Shown one piece after another: positions 34,290 to 43,333 of a stretch of DNA of 64,000 nucleotides. Source of the stretch: an uncultured Clostridia bacterium (lineage in GTDB: Bacteria; Bacillota; Clostridia; Lachnospirales; Lachnospiraceae). Positions within the stretch are counted from its first letter, which is position 1; each line of letters begins with the position of its first letter. The notes under the pieces were generated by a model, which saw only the letters and a list, made by a program, of their open reading frames with translations, was not told the DNA's origin and did not search any database. The translations under genes were made by a program, and so were the position numbers. Where the stretch lies: the NCBI GenBank assembly GCA_937896665.1, contig CALBNS010000087.1:69073-133072 (forward strand), written 5' to 3'.

Positions 34290-35375
34290 ATGGAGCTCAA
34301 GGTAGGAGTTATCAAAGGTGACGGAATTGGACCAGAAATCGTGACAGAAGCGATGAAGGTTTTGAATAAAGTAGGAGAAGTGTATGGCCACAGCTATTCA
34401 TACAGTGAATTGCTGATGGGCGGTGCGTCGATAGATGTACATGGTGTACCATTGACAGATGAGACAGTAGCAGAAGCAAAAACATGTGATGCAATTTTGA
34501 TGGGCTCCATTGGTGGAGACGCGAAGGTTTCTCCGTGGTATAAGTTAGAACCTTCCAAGAGACCAGAGGCAGGACTTTTACGAATTCGTAAGGAATTGAA
34601 TTTATTTGCGAATTTGAGACCGGCAGTTTTATATGATGAGTTAAAAGGTGCATGCCCACTGAAAGAGGAACTTACAGAGGGCGGCTTTGATATGATGATT
34701 ATGCGTGAGCTTACAGGCGGGTTGTATTTCGGCAACAGAAAAACAGAGGAAGTTAACGGAGTCATGACTGCATGTGATGAATTGACATATAATGAAAATG
34801 AGATTCGGAGAATTGCAGTCAGAGCATTCGACATTGCAATGAAACGTAATAAAAATGTGATCAGCGTAGATAAAGCGAATGTGTTAGATTCTTCCAGACT
34901 TTGGAGAAAAGTAGTAGAAGAGGTAGCGCAGGACTATCCGGAAGTTACACTGACACATATGTTAGTTGACAACTGTGCAATGCAGTTGGTGAAGAATCCG
35001 AAACAGTTTGACGTGATTCTGACAGAGAATATGTTCGGCGATATTTTATCGGACGAGGCGAGTATGGTAACAGGTTCTATAGGAATGCTGGCTTCAGCAA
35101 GTCTCAATGATACAAAATTTGGTTTGTATGAGCCAAGTGGTGGCTCTGCACCGGATATCGCGGGTAAAGGAATTGCCAATCCGATCGCTACTATTTTATC
35201 AGCAGCGATGATGCTACGTTTTACATTTGATTTGGATCGGGAAGCAGATGCGATCGAAAATGCTGTCGGCCAAGTTTTAAAAGATGGATATAGAACGATA
35301 GATATTATGTCAGAAGGCAAGATGCAGGTTGGCACAGCTGAGATAGGTGACTTGATTTGTGAAAGAATAAAATAA
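34290..35375 (+). CDS. leuB: 3-isopropylmalate dehydrogenase
   Basis: NAD-dependent oxidative decarboxylation of 3-isopropylmalate in leucine synthesis. 361 residues. N-terminal GDGIGPEIV, substrate arginines in LLRIRKELNLFANLRPA, the MRELTGGLYFG loop, VDKANVLDSSRLWR and the metal-binding DNCAMQL / ENMFGDILSDEAS. The ELTGG motif is diagnostic of IPMDH over isocitrate dehydrogenase. ATG34290 with GAGAGGAAG upstream is chosen; the frame remains open back to 34167 over the promoter. First gene of a five-gene amino acid operon. Confidence 0.95.
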   Translation: MELKVGVIKGDGIGPEIVTEAMKVLNKVGEVYGHSYSYSELLMGGASIDVHGVPLTDETVAEAKTCDAILMGSIGGDAKVSPWYKLEPSKRPEAGLLRIRKELNLFANLRPAVLYDELKGACPLKEELTEGGFDMMIMRELTGGLYFGNRKTEEVNGVMTACDELTYNENEIRRIAVRAFDIAMKRNKNVISVDKANVLDSSRLWRKVVEEVAQDYPEVTLTHMLVDNCAMQLVKNPKQFDVILTENMFGDILSDEASMVTGSIGMLASASLNDTKFGLYEPSGGSAPDIAGKGIANPIATILSAAMMLRFTFDLDREADAIENAVGQVLKDGYRTIDIMSEGKMQVGTAEIGDLICERIK

Positions 35376-35405
35376 GAGTTCTTGGATAACGAGGAGGAAA
35401 TAGGA

Positions 35406-37073
35406 ATGAGAAGTGATACAGTAACAAAAGGAATACAGCAGGCTCCGCATCGCTCATTATTTAATGCATTGGGGTATACAGAAGAAGAAAGAAGAAGACC
35501 TTTAGTAGGTATCGTGTGTTCTTACAATGAGATTGTACCGGGACATATGAATTTGGATAAGATTTGTGATGCAGTAAAGATGGGTGTTGCAATGGCAGGC
35601 GGAACACCAATTATGTTCCCTGCAATCGCTGTTTGTGATGGAATTGCAATGGGTCATGTGGGTATGAAATATTCTCTTGTTACAAGAGACTTGATTGCAG
35701 ACTCTACAGAAGCAATGGCAATGGCACACCAGTTTGATGCACTTGTTATGATTCCAAACTGTGATAAAAATGTTCCGGGATTACTGATGGCAGCCGCAAG
35801 AATCAATGTTCCGACAGTTTTTGTCAGTGGTGGACCAATGTTAGCAGGAAAAGTAAAAGGCTGCAAGAGAAGTCTTTCAAGTATGTTTGAAGCAGTTGGT
35901 TCTTATGCAGCAGGAACTATGACAGAAGAGGACGTAACAGAATTTGAAGAAAAAGTATGTCCGACATGTGGTTCATGTTCCGGTATGTATACAGCGAATA
36001 GTATGAACTGCCTGACGGAAGTGCTCGGTATGGGTCTTGGAGGAAACGGAACAATTCCGGCCGTATATTCAGAAAGAATCCGTCTTGCAAAGCATGCAGG
36101 TATGAAGGTTATGGAATTATGGGAGAAGAATATCCGTCCAAGAGATATTATGACGGAAAAGGCGATTTTAAATGCACTTACAGTAGATATGGCACTCGGA
36201 TGTTCTACGAACAGCATGCTTCATTTGCCGGCAATTGCACATGAAATCGGTATGGATTTTGATATTACATTCGCAAATGAAATCAGTGCAAAGACTCCGA
36301 ACCTTTGTCATCTCGCACCGGCCGGTCCAACCTATATGGAAGATTTAAATGAAGCCGGTGGCGTATATGCGGTTATGAACGAACTGAATAAGAAGAATTT
36401 ATTATATACAGACTGTATGACAGTTACGGGAAAAACAGTCGGCGAAAATATTGCCAATGCAGTGAACAGAGACCTTGAAGTAATCAGACCAATTGAAAAT
36501 CCTTACAGTGAGACAGGAGGGCTTGCAGTTCTTACAGGAAACCTTGCACCGGATGGCGGTGTTGTAAAACGTTCTGCAGTAGTGGAGGAGATGATGGTTC
36601 ATGAAGGACCTGCAAGAGTATTTGACTGTGAAGAAGATGCAATTGAAGCAATCAAAGGTGGAAAGATTGTAGCAGGAGATGTAGTAGTAATCCGTTATGA
36701 AGGACCTAAGGGTGGTCCTGGTATGCGTGAAATGTTAAACCCAACATCTGCAATTGCAGGTATGGGACTTGGTTCAAGCGTGGCTTTAATTACAGATGGA
36801 CGTTTCAGCGGTGCTTCGAGAGGAGCCTCTATCGGTCATGTTTCACCGGAAGCAGCAGTCGGCGGACCGATCGCATTGGTAGAAGAAGGCGATATCATTA
36901 AGATTAACATTCCGGAAACTAAGATAGAGCTTATGGTATCTGATGAAGTAATGGCAGAAAGAAGAGCAAATTGGAAGCCAAGAGAACCAAAGGTAACGAC
37001 AGGATATCTTGCAAGATACGCATCTATGGTTACATCTGGCAACAGAGGTGCTATCCTCGAAATTCCAAGATAA
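35406..37073 (+). CDS. ilvD: Dihydroxy-acid dehydratase
   Basis: Third step of valine/isoleucine synthesis. 555 residues. Iron-sulfur ligands and active site in NCDKNVPGLLMAAAR, CPTCGSCSGMYTANSMN and, in the C-terminal half, EGPKGGPGMREMLNPTSAI and TDGRFSGASRG. ATG35406 has GAGGAGG nine bases upstream and is preferred to an in-frame TTG at 35382. It lies 30 bases behind leuB. Confidence 0.96.
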   Translation: MRSDTVTKGIQQAPHRSLFNALGYTEEERRRPLVGIVCSYNEIVPGHMNLDKICDAVKMGVAMAGGTPIMFPAIAVCDGIAMGHVGMKYSLVTRDLIADSTEAMAMAHQFDALVMIPNCDKNVPGLLMAAARINVPTVFVSGGPMLAGKVKGCKRSLSSMFEAVGSYAAGTMTEEDVTEFEEKVCPTCGSCSGMYTANSMNCLTEVLGMGLGGNGTIPAVYSERIRLAKHAGMKVMELWEKNIRPRDIMTEKAILNALTVDMALGCSTNSMLHLPAIAHEIGMDFDITFANEISAKTPNLCHLAPAGPTYMEDLNEAGGVYAVMNELNKKNLLYTDCMTVTGKTVGENIANAVNRDLEVIRPIENPYSETGGLAVLTGNLAPDGGVVKRSAVVEEMMVHEGPARVFDCEEDAIEAIKGGKIVAGDVVVIRYEGPKGGPGMREMLNPTSAIAGMGLGSSVALITDGRFSGASRGASIGHVSPEAAVGGPIALVEEGDIIKINIPETKIELMVSDEVMAERRANWKPREPKVTTGYLARYASMVTSGNRGAILEIPR

Positions 37074-37091
37074 AGAAAAGGGGAAGAATTT

Positions 37092-38768
37092 ATGCAGTTA
37101 ACAGGAGCAGAAATCTTAATTGAGTGTTTGAAAGAACAGGGTGTAGATACCATATTTGGTTATCCGGGCGGAGCTATTTTGAATGTATATGATGCTTTAT
37201 ATAAACATGGAGAGATTCGTCACATTCTGACATCACATGAGCAGGGCGCTTCTCATGCGGCTGACGGATATGCCAGAGCAACCGGAAAGGTTGGAGTGTG
37301 TTTTGCAACAAGTGGTCCCGGTGCGACGAATCTTGTCACAGGTATTGCGACAGCATATATGGATTCCATTCCAGTCGTTGCAATTACCTGTAATGTAGGA
37401 GTGTCACTGCTTGGAAAAGACAGCTTTCAGGAGATTGACATTGCAGGTGTTACAATGCCAATCACGAAATATAATTATATTGTAAAAGATGTCAGCAAGC
37501 TTGCAGACACAATTCGAAAGGCCTTTACGATTGCCAGAACAGGACGGCCGGGTCCTGTATTAATCGATATTCCAAAAGATGTGACTGCCAATGTGTGTGA
37601 GTATGAGAAAAAAGAACTCGATACTTCTTGCACTGTAGGCAAAGAAATTAATCTGGAAGAAATTGAGACAGCAGTAGAACTCATTAAAAAAGGGAAAAAA
37701 CCATATATTTTTGTAGGTGGTGGTGCAGTGTTATCCGATGCAAGCGAAGCATTAATTGAATTTGCACATAAATTGGATGCACCTGTGACAGATACTTTGA
37801 TGGGGAAAGGTGCGTTTCCTGGAACAGATGAACTGTATTCTGGTATGTTGGGAATGCACGGAACAAAGGCTTCTAATTTCGGCGTAAGCCAATGTGATTT
37901 GTTAATTGTTTTAGGAGCAAGATTTAGTGACCGTGTAACCGGTAATGCAAAGAAATTCGCAAAGCATGCAAAAATTCTCCAAATTGATATTGATCCGGCT
38001 GAGATTGATAAGAACATTATTACCGATGCAAGCATTACAGGAGATTTGAATGAAGTTTTAAAAATCTTAAACGAAAGATTAGAACAGCAGGAACATACGG
38101 AGTGGAAAGCACAGATTCAGGAATACAAAGAGAAACATCCACTTACATATCATCCGGATATTTTAACAGGACCATTTGTTGTGGAAGAAATTTATAAACA
38201 GACAAATGGTGAGGCAATTATTACAACAGAAGTAGGACAGCACCAGATGTGGGCGGCACAGTTTTATAAGTATACAAAACCACGTACATTGCTTACATCA
38301 GGCGGTCTTGGAACAATGGGATACGGACTCGGCGCTTCGATTGGAGCAAAGGTTGGAATGCCGGGAAAAACAGTTGTCAATATTGCGGGTGATGGCTGCT
38401 TCAGAATGAATATGAATGAGATTGCTACAGCGGCAAGATATCATATCCCGATTATTCAGGTTGTAATCAATAACCGCGTGCTTGGTATGGTGCGGCAATG
38501 GCAGACATTATTCTATGGAAAACGTTATTCAGCAACTGTTCTGAATGATGCAGTAGATTTTGTGAAGCTGTCAGAAGCAATGGGTGCAGTAGGGATGCTT
38601 GCGACAACGAAAGAGGAGTTTTCAGAAGCATTTGCAAAAGCATTGACATTAGGAAGACCGGTTGTAATTGACTGTCAGATTGACAGTGATGATAAAGTAT
38701 GGCCGATGGTTGCACCGGGTGCAGCTATTAGTGAAGCCTTCAGCGAAGAAGACTTAGATAATAAATAA
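37092..38768 (+). CDS. ilvB: Acetolactate synthase large subunit
   Basis: ThDP enzyme joining two pyruvates, or pyruvate and 2-oxobutyrate. 558 residues. The catalytic Glu is in SHEQGASHAADGYARATG; the FAD-region and the central domain follow; the ThDP/Mg motif is GDGCFRMNMNEIATAARY with NNRVLGMVRQWQ. It is the biosynthetic AHAS type by length and pattern. The regulatory small subunit IlvN/IlvH, usually adjacent, is absent from this window. Confidence 0.95.
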   Translation: MQLTGAEILIECLKEQGVDTIFGYPGGAILNVYDALYKHGEIRHILTSHEQGASHAADGYARATGKVGVCFATSGPGATNLVTGIATAYMDSIPVVAITCNVGVSLLGKDSFQEIDIAGVTMPITKYNYIVKDVSKLADTIRKAFTIARTGRPGPVLIDIPKDVTANVCEYEKKELDTSCTVGKEINLEEIETAVELIKKGKKPYIFVGGGAVLSDASEALIEFAHKLDAPVTDTLMGKGAFPGTDELYSGMLGMHGTKASNFGVSQCDLLIVLGARFSDRVTGNAKKFAKHAKILQIDIDPAEIDKNIITDASITGDLNEVLKILNERLEQQEHTEWKAQIQEYKEKHPLTYHPDILTGPFVVEEIYKQTNGEAIITTEVGQHQMWAAQFYKYTKPRTLLTSGGLGTMGYGLGASIGAKVGMPGKTVVNIAGDGCFRMNMNEIATAARYHIPIIQVVINNRVLGMVRQWQTLFYGKRYSATVLNDAVDFVKLSEAMGAVGMLATTKEEFSEAFAKALTLGRPVVIDCQIDSDDKVWPMVAPGAAISEAFSEEDLDNK

Positions 38769-38796
38769 AATAGTAGAATCAGTGGAGGAATGAAGG

Positions 38797-39879
38797 ATGA
38801 GCAGAGTATATAATTTTTCAGCAGGACCGGCGGTATTACCGGAAAGTGTATTAAAAGAGGCGGCAGCAGAGATGCTTGAGTACAAAGATACGGGAATGTC
38901 GGTAATGGAGATGAGTCACAGATCGAAAGCTTATGAAGAAATTATCCAGACGGCTGAGGCAGATCTTAGAGAGATCATGAATATCCCTGACAATTATAAA
39001 GTATTATTTTTACAGGGCGGAGCTTCTCAGCAGTTTGCAATGATTCCAATGAATCTTATGAAAAATAAAGTTGCAGATTATATTGTGACAGGGCAATGGG
39101 CGAAAAAAGCTTATCAGGAAGCTTCAAAATATGGAAAAGCAAATAAGATTGCATGCTCAGAGGATGGGTCATTTTCTTATATTCCGGATTGTTCAGATTT
39201 GCCAATTTCAGAAGATGCTGACTATGTGTATATCTGCGAAAATAACACAATTTATGGAACAAAGTTTAAAGAACTTCCAAATACAAAAGGAAAGATTTTA
39301 GTATCTGACGTTTCTTCATGTTTCTTGTCAGAGCCTGTAGATGTCAGCAAATATGGAATTATCTACGGTGGTGTACAGAAGAATATCGGACCAGCCGGTG
39401 TTGTAATCGTAATTATTAGAGAAGATTTGATTACAGAAGATGTATTAGAAGGTACACCGACTATGTTGAAATACAAAACACATGCAGATGCCAAGTCTTT
39501 ATATAACACACCACCTGCATATGGTATTTATATCTGTGGCAAGGTCTTTAAGTGGATTAAAGAGATGGGCGGACTTGAAGCAATGAAAGAAAGAAATGAA
39601 AGAAAAGCAAAGATTCTTTATGATTTCTTAGATGAGAGTAAATTGTTCAAAGGAACTGTCGTTCCAAAAGACCGTTCACTTATGAATGTACCATTTGTCA
39701 CAGGTAATGCAGAGCTGGACGCAAAATTTGTAAAAGAAGCAAAGGCAGCAGGACTTGAAAACCTGAAAGGACACAGAAGTGTTGGAGGAATGCGTGCAAG
39801 CATCTACAACGCAATGCCTGAGGAAGGTGTAAAAGCATTGGTCGCATTTATGAAGAAATTTGAAGAGGAGAATCTGTAA
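38797..39879 (+). CDS. serC: Phosphoserine aminotransferase
   Basis: PLP enzyme converting 3-phosphohydroxypyruvate to phosphoserine. 360 residues. Starts YNFSAGPAVLPESVL; the PLP Lys is in YGGVQKNIGPAGV; the C-terminus carries HRSVGGMRASIYNAMP. GGAGG upstream. Located 28 bases behind ilvB and one base before serA, so branched-chain and serine synthesis are on one transcript. Confidence 0.96.
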   Translation: MSRVYNFSAGPAVLPESVLKEAAAEMLEYKDTGMSVMEMSHRSKAYEEIIQTAEADLREIMNIPDNYKVLFLQGGASQQFAMIPMNLMKNKVADYIVTGQWAKKAYQEASKYGKANKIACSEDGSFSYIPDCSDLPISEDADYVYICENNTIYGTKFKELPNTKGKILVSDVSSCFLSEPVDVSKYGIIYGGVQKNIGPAGVVIVIIREDLITEDVLEGTPTMLKYKTHADAKSLYNTPPAYGIYICGKVFKWIKEMGGLEAMKERNERKAKILYDFLDESKLFKGTVVPKDRSLMNVPFVTGNAELDAKFVKEAKAAGLENLKGHRSVGGMRASIYNAMPEEGVKALVAFMKKFEEENL

Positions 39880-39880
39880 T

Positions 39881-41044
39881 ATGTATAAGTATCATTGTTT
39901 AAACGCAATTTCAGAGATTGGCCTGAGCCGGTTTTCAGAAAAATATATGGCTGATGGGAATATTCAGGAGGCAGACGCAGTTCTTGTAAGAAGTTCGGCA
40001 ATGCATGACAGCGAGTTTGGTAAGAATTTAAAAGCAATTGCGCGTGCGGGAGCAGGTGTCAATAATATTCCACTTGAAAGATGTGCGGAGGAAGGTATTG
40101 TTGTATTCAATACACCAGGTGCAAATGCGAATGGTGTGAAAGAGCTGGTAATTGCAGGTATGCTCTTAGCAGCACGTGATGTTATTGGCGGTATTGAATG
40201 GGTAAAAGAGCACAAGGATGAAAGCGATGTAGATAAACAGGCTGAAAAGGTGAAAAAAGCATTTGCCGGATATGAGCTTCAAGGGAAAAAACTTGGCGTA
40301 ATTGGTCTTGGTGCAATCGGTGGTCTTGTGGCTAATGCAGCAATTCATCTTGGAATGGAAGTGTATGGATATGACCCATATGTTTCGGTAGATGCAGCAT
40401 GGAAATTATCAAGGCACATTCATCATGCAAAAACAGTAGATGAGCTTTATAAGGCATGCGATTATATTACACTTCACGTACCAGCGTTAGACAGTACAAA
40501 AGGAATGATTAATAAAGAGTCAATCCAGTTGATGAAGGAAAACGTGGTTATTCTGAACTTTGCAAGAGGTACATTGGTAAATGATACAGATTTAATCGAA
40601 GCTCTGGCAGAAGGAAAAGTGAGAAAATATGTTACAGATTTTGCAGATTCAGAGATTGCTAATGCAAAAAATACAATCGTCATGCCACACCTTGGTGCCT
40701 CAACAGAGGAATCAGAAGATAACTGTGCAAAGATGGCAGTGCAGCAGGTAATGGAATACCTTGAAAATGGAAATATCAGAAATTCCGTAAATTATCCTAA
40801 CTGCAGTATGGGTGAACGCGGTGATAAGACAAGAATTACAGTGCTTCATCGTAATGTACCGAATACAATCGGTCAATTTACAACAATTCTTGCAGGTGCG
40901 GGAATAAATATTTCCGACATGACAAATAAAAGTAAGAATGAATATGCATATACTATTTTGGATGTTGAGGGAAATGTGGCAGAAGATGTGACGGATAAAC
41001 TTAACAAAATTAAAGAAGTTTTAAGGGTCAGAGTCATTGCATAA
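39881..41044 (+). CDS. serA: D-3-phosphoglycerate dehydrogenase
   Basis: First enzyme of serine synthesis. 387 residues. NAD motif LGVIGLGAIGGLVANAA, catalytic Arg in NFARGTLVND, Glu/His pair in MPHLGASTEESEDNC, and a C-terminal ACT domain (about 318-387, TVLHRNVPNTIGQFTTIL) for allosteric control, likely by serine. ATG39881 with AGAGGAG is preferred. Last gene of leuB-ilvD-ilvB-serC-serA. Confidence 0.95.
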   Translation: MYKYHCLNAISEIGLSRFSEKYMADGNIQEADAVLVRSSAMHDSEFGKNLKAIARAGAGVNNIPLERCAEEGIVVFNTPGANANGVKELVIAGMLLAARDVIGGIEWVKEHKDESDVDKQAEKVKKAFAGYELQGKKLGVIGLGAIGGLVANAAIHLGMEVYGYDPYVSVDAAWKLSRHIHHAKTVDELYKACDYITLHVPALDSTKGMINKESIQLMKENVVILNFARGTLVNDTDLIEALAEGKVRKYVTDFADSEIANAKNTIVMPHLGASTEESEDNCAKMAVQQVMEYLENGNIRNSVNYPNCSMGERGDKTRITVLHRNVPNTIGQFTTILAGAGINISDMTNKSKNEYAYTILDVEGNVAEDVTDKLNKIKEVLRVRVIA

Positions 41045-41065
41045 GTAAGAAATGTAGCATATAAT
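41037..41065 (+). promoter_or_regulatory. Promoter of the polysaccharide deacetylase gene
   Basis: -35 TTGCAT (41037-41042), 17-bp spacer, -10 TATAAT (41060-41065); the -35 overlaps the serA stop. Confidence 0.65.
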
Positions 41066-41098
41066 AGACATGGAGAGTTTATTATAGGGGTGCTACAG

Positions 41099-41980
41099 AT
41101 GAAAAAATATATGTTTCATGAAGATAGCAGGCACAAAAAGAGCGTTGTCATAATTGTTTGTTTATTGTTTTTGGCAGCATGCACTCTCGGTGCCTGCTTT
41201 AATTTGAGAAATATAAAAGAAATGATGCCTGTGCAGCATGTGAATGCGAGAAAAGTACAGATGGTTTTACCGGAAAAGCAGATCTTTAAGAACAGAAAAG
41301 ACGGATTATATTATATTGCGGAGCATTTTTACTACTTTGAAAATGGAGAAATTGTTAATATCAAGCATAATGCAATTGATCCGAATAGACCGGTCATTGC
41401 CCTGACGTTTGATGATGGTCCTGGGAAATATACAAAAACGCTTTTAGCCGAACTGAAAAAATATAATGCGCGAGCTACTTTTTTTATGGTAGGCACGAAT
41501 GCCAAAAGATATCCGGAAGAGATTCAGATGATGAAGGAAATGGGATGCGAATTGGGAAATCATTCTACAACGCATAAAAAATTCACAGAGCTGGACAGTG
41601 AGGGAATCAAGTCAGAAATTAGACAGACGGATGAAGCAATTGCAGCAGCAGTTGGGAAAGACGCAAGTCTCATCCGTCCACCCTATGGTGCTGTCAATGA
41701 CACTGTTCGAGAATCTGTAGATCGTCCGATGATTATGTGGTCGTTGGATACTGCTGACTGGCAAAAGAAAAATGCAGAAAAAATTACAGAGTATGTTTTA
41801 AATTATGCGGATGATGGGGATATCATTTTAATGCATGATATACATAAGTACTCGGTAGATTCTATAATTCAGCTGCTTCCAAAGCTGACAGAAAAAGGAT
41901 ATCAACTTGTGACAGTCAGCGAATTAGCAGCATATAAGGGAATTCAATTACAAAATGGTGCGAAATATTTTTCGTTTTAA
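41099..41980 (+). CDS. Membrane-anchored polysaccharide deacetylase (CE4/NodB)
   Basis: 293 residues. The N-terminal signal anchor is about 16-36 (SVVIIVCLLFLAACTLGACF); if LAAC/LGAC acted as a lipobox it could be a lipoprotein. The NodB domain has all five motifs: TFDDGPG, HSTTH (metal ligands), RPPYG, DTADW and LMHDIH. It removes acetyl groups from cell-wall or spore-cortex glycans; PdaA-like action in sporulation is possible but not shown. ATG41099 is chosen over GTG41090. Confidence 0.92.
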   Translation: MKKYMFHEDSRHKKSVVIIVCLLFLAACTLGACFNLRNIKEMMPVQHVNARKVQMVLPEKQIFKNRKDGLYYIAEHFYYFENGEIVNIKHNAIDPNRPVIALTFDDGPGKYTKTLLAELKKYNARATFFMVGTNAKRYPEEIQMMKEMGCELGNHSTTHKKFTELDSEGIKSEIRQTDEAIAAAVGKDASLIRPPYGAVNDTVRESVDRPMIMWSLDTADWQKKNAEKITEYVLNYADDGDIILMHDIHKYSVDSIIQLLPKLTEKGYQLVTVSELAAYKGIQLQNGAKYFSF

Positions 41981-42003
41981 AAGGGACCTCAAGGGTCCCT
42001 TTG
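41980..42003 (+). terminator. Hairpin between convergent deacetylase and prs genes
   Basis: AAAGGGACC, loop TCAA, GGTCCCTTT at the convergent gene ends. The T-tract is short on both strands, so it is a plausible but not strong bidirectional terminator. Confidence 0.55.
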
Positions 42004-42010
42004 GTCGTTC

Positions 42011-43183
42011 TTATTTATTCTTGTGCCGTTCTAACAACGCATGAATTTTTTCTGTAGGATTCATAACATCCCCAATTGAAATATCGTGATTCAGTGAATC
42101 GATGATTAATGCAAGGAATTTACTCATATCTGCGCTTGTAAAATATGGCTTTTCAAGAAGTGCCGGAGGTAGATATGTCAAGTTCGTGGTAATTACGCGG
42201 TCAATATAACCTTTTTTATAAAATTCATCAAATTTATCAAAACCTTCTGTGAATAATCCAAATGTGGTAAAGGCGAATACACGGTTAGCACCTCGCCCTT
42301 TAATTTGTCTTGCGACATCCAGCATGCTTTCACCCGAAGAAATCATATCGTCAACGATAATTGCATTCTTTCCTTTTAAGTCATCTCCTAAAAATTCGTG
42401 TGCCACGATAGGGTTCTTGCCGTTGACAACTCTCGAGTAATCACGGCGTTTATAGAACATACCCATGTCCACACCTAACACATTTGACAAATATACAGCA
42501 CGGTGCATTGCGCCTTCATCAGGGCTTATAATCATGAGATTATCTTTGTCCACTTTTAAATCAGGTTCTGCGTTAAGTAGTGCTTTCATAAACTGATAAG
42601 TAGGCATAAAATTATCAAAACCTTTGATTGGAATTGCATTCTGTACACGTGGATCGTGGGCATCGAAGGTAATGATATTGGATACACCCATTGCCATTAA
42701 TTCTTCCAAAGCAAGGGCACAGTCTAAAGATTCTCTTTTTGTACGTTTGTGCTGACGGCTTTCATATAAGAAAGGCATGATCACATTGATACGGCGTGCC
42801 TTTCCTGTAGCAGCGGAAATAATACGTTTCAAGTCTTGATAATGGTCGTCTGGTGACATGTGATTCAAATGTCCGTTCACAGTATAAGTAAGGCTGTAAT
42901 TACATACGTCTACCATAATGAACAAGTCAACACCACGAATGGATTCTTTCAGGATACCTTTTGCTTCACCGGAACCAAAACGTGGACATGCGCTATCAAT
43001 GAGATAGTTGGTGAGGTGATAGTTGGCAAGTTCGGCTGAAGGAGCATGCGTTTTGATTGCTTCCTGTCTGAAAGAAACGATGTAGTCATTAACTTTTTGT
43101 CCGAGTTCTTTACAACTATCCAATGCAGCAAGTTTTAACGGTGCAGTTGGAAGTTTCTTTTCTAATAATGTTATATCTGACAT
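42011..43183 (-). CDS. prs: Ribose-phosphate pyrophosphokinase, long variant
   Basis: Makes PRPP from ribose-5-phosphate and ATP for nucleotide, His and Trp synthesis. 390 residues, about 75 more than the usual 315. The N-terminal 90 residues are unusual for the family. Recognisable parts are FLYESRQHKRTKRESLDCALALEE (parts: RQHKRTKRES), TFDAHDPRVQNA, and the PRPP loop IIVDDMISSGESMLDVA. ATG43183 is chosen, with GGAGG nine bases before it; an upstream ATG at 43195 overlaps that RBS. Its own promoter is at 43226-43254. Confidence 0.92.
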   Translation of the reverse strand: MSDITLLEKKLPTAPLKLAALDSCKELGQKVNDYIVSFRQEAIKTHAPSAELANYHLTNYLIDSACPRFGSGEAKGILKESIRGVDLFIMVDVCNYSLTYTVNGHLNHMSPDDHYQDLKRIISAATGKARRINVIMPFLYESRQHKRTKRESLDCALALEELMAMGVSNIITFDAHDPRVQNAIPIKGFDNFMPTYQFMKALLNAEPDLKVDKDNLMIISPDEGAMHRAVYLSNVLGVDMGMFYKRRDYSRVVNGKNPIVAHEFLGDDLKGKNAIIVDDMISSGESMLDVARQIKGRGANRVFAFTTFGLFTEGFDKFDEFYKKGYIDRVITTNLTYLPPALLEKPYFTSADMSKFLALIIDSLNHDISIGDVMNPTEKIHALLERHKNK

Positions 43184-43225
43184 GAGTGCCTCCATAAATG
43201 TATGATATTTTAACTTTACGTTTTT

Positions 43226-43254
43226 ATCTTAGCAAAAGAAACTATTCGTTTCAA
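43226..43254 (-). promoter_or_regulatory. prs promoter
   Basis: Minus strand: -35 TTGAAA (43254-43249), 17-bp spacer, -10 TAAGAT (43231-43226). Confidence 0.55.
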
Positions 43255-43270
43255 GAATTTCATGAGAAAA

Positions 43271-43299
43271 TTGCATTTTTAGTGAAAATTTAGTATGAT
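43271..43299 (+). promoter_or_regulatory. Promoter of DUF512-der-plsY-gpsA
   Basis: -35 TTGCAT (43271-43276), 17-bp spacer, -10 TATGAT (43294-43299), divergent from the prs promoter. Confidence 0.6.
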
Positions 43300-43333
43300 A
43301 GTTAGGAGAATAGTGAACTTAGGGGAAATGATA

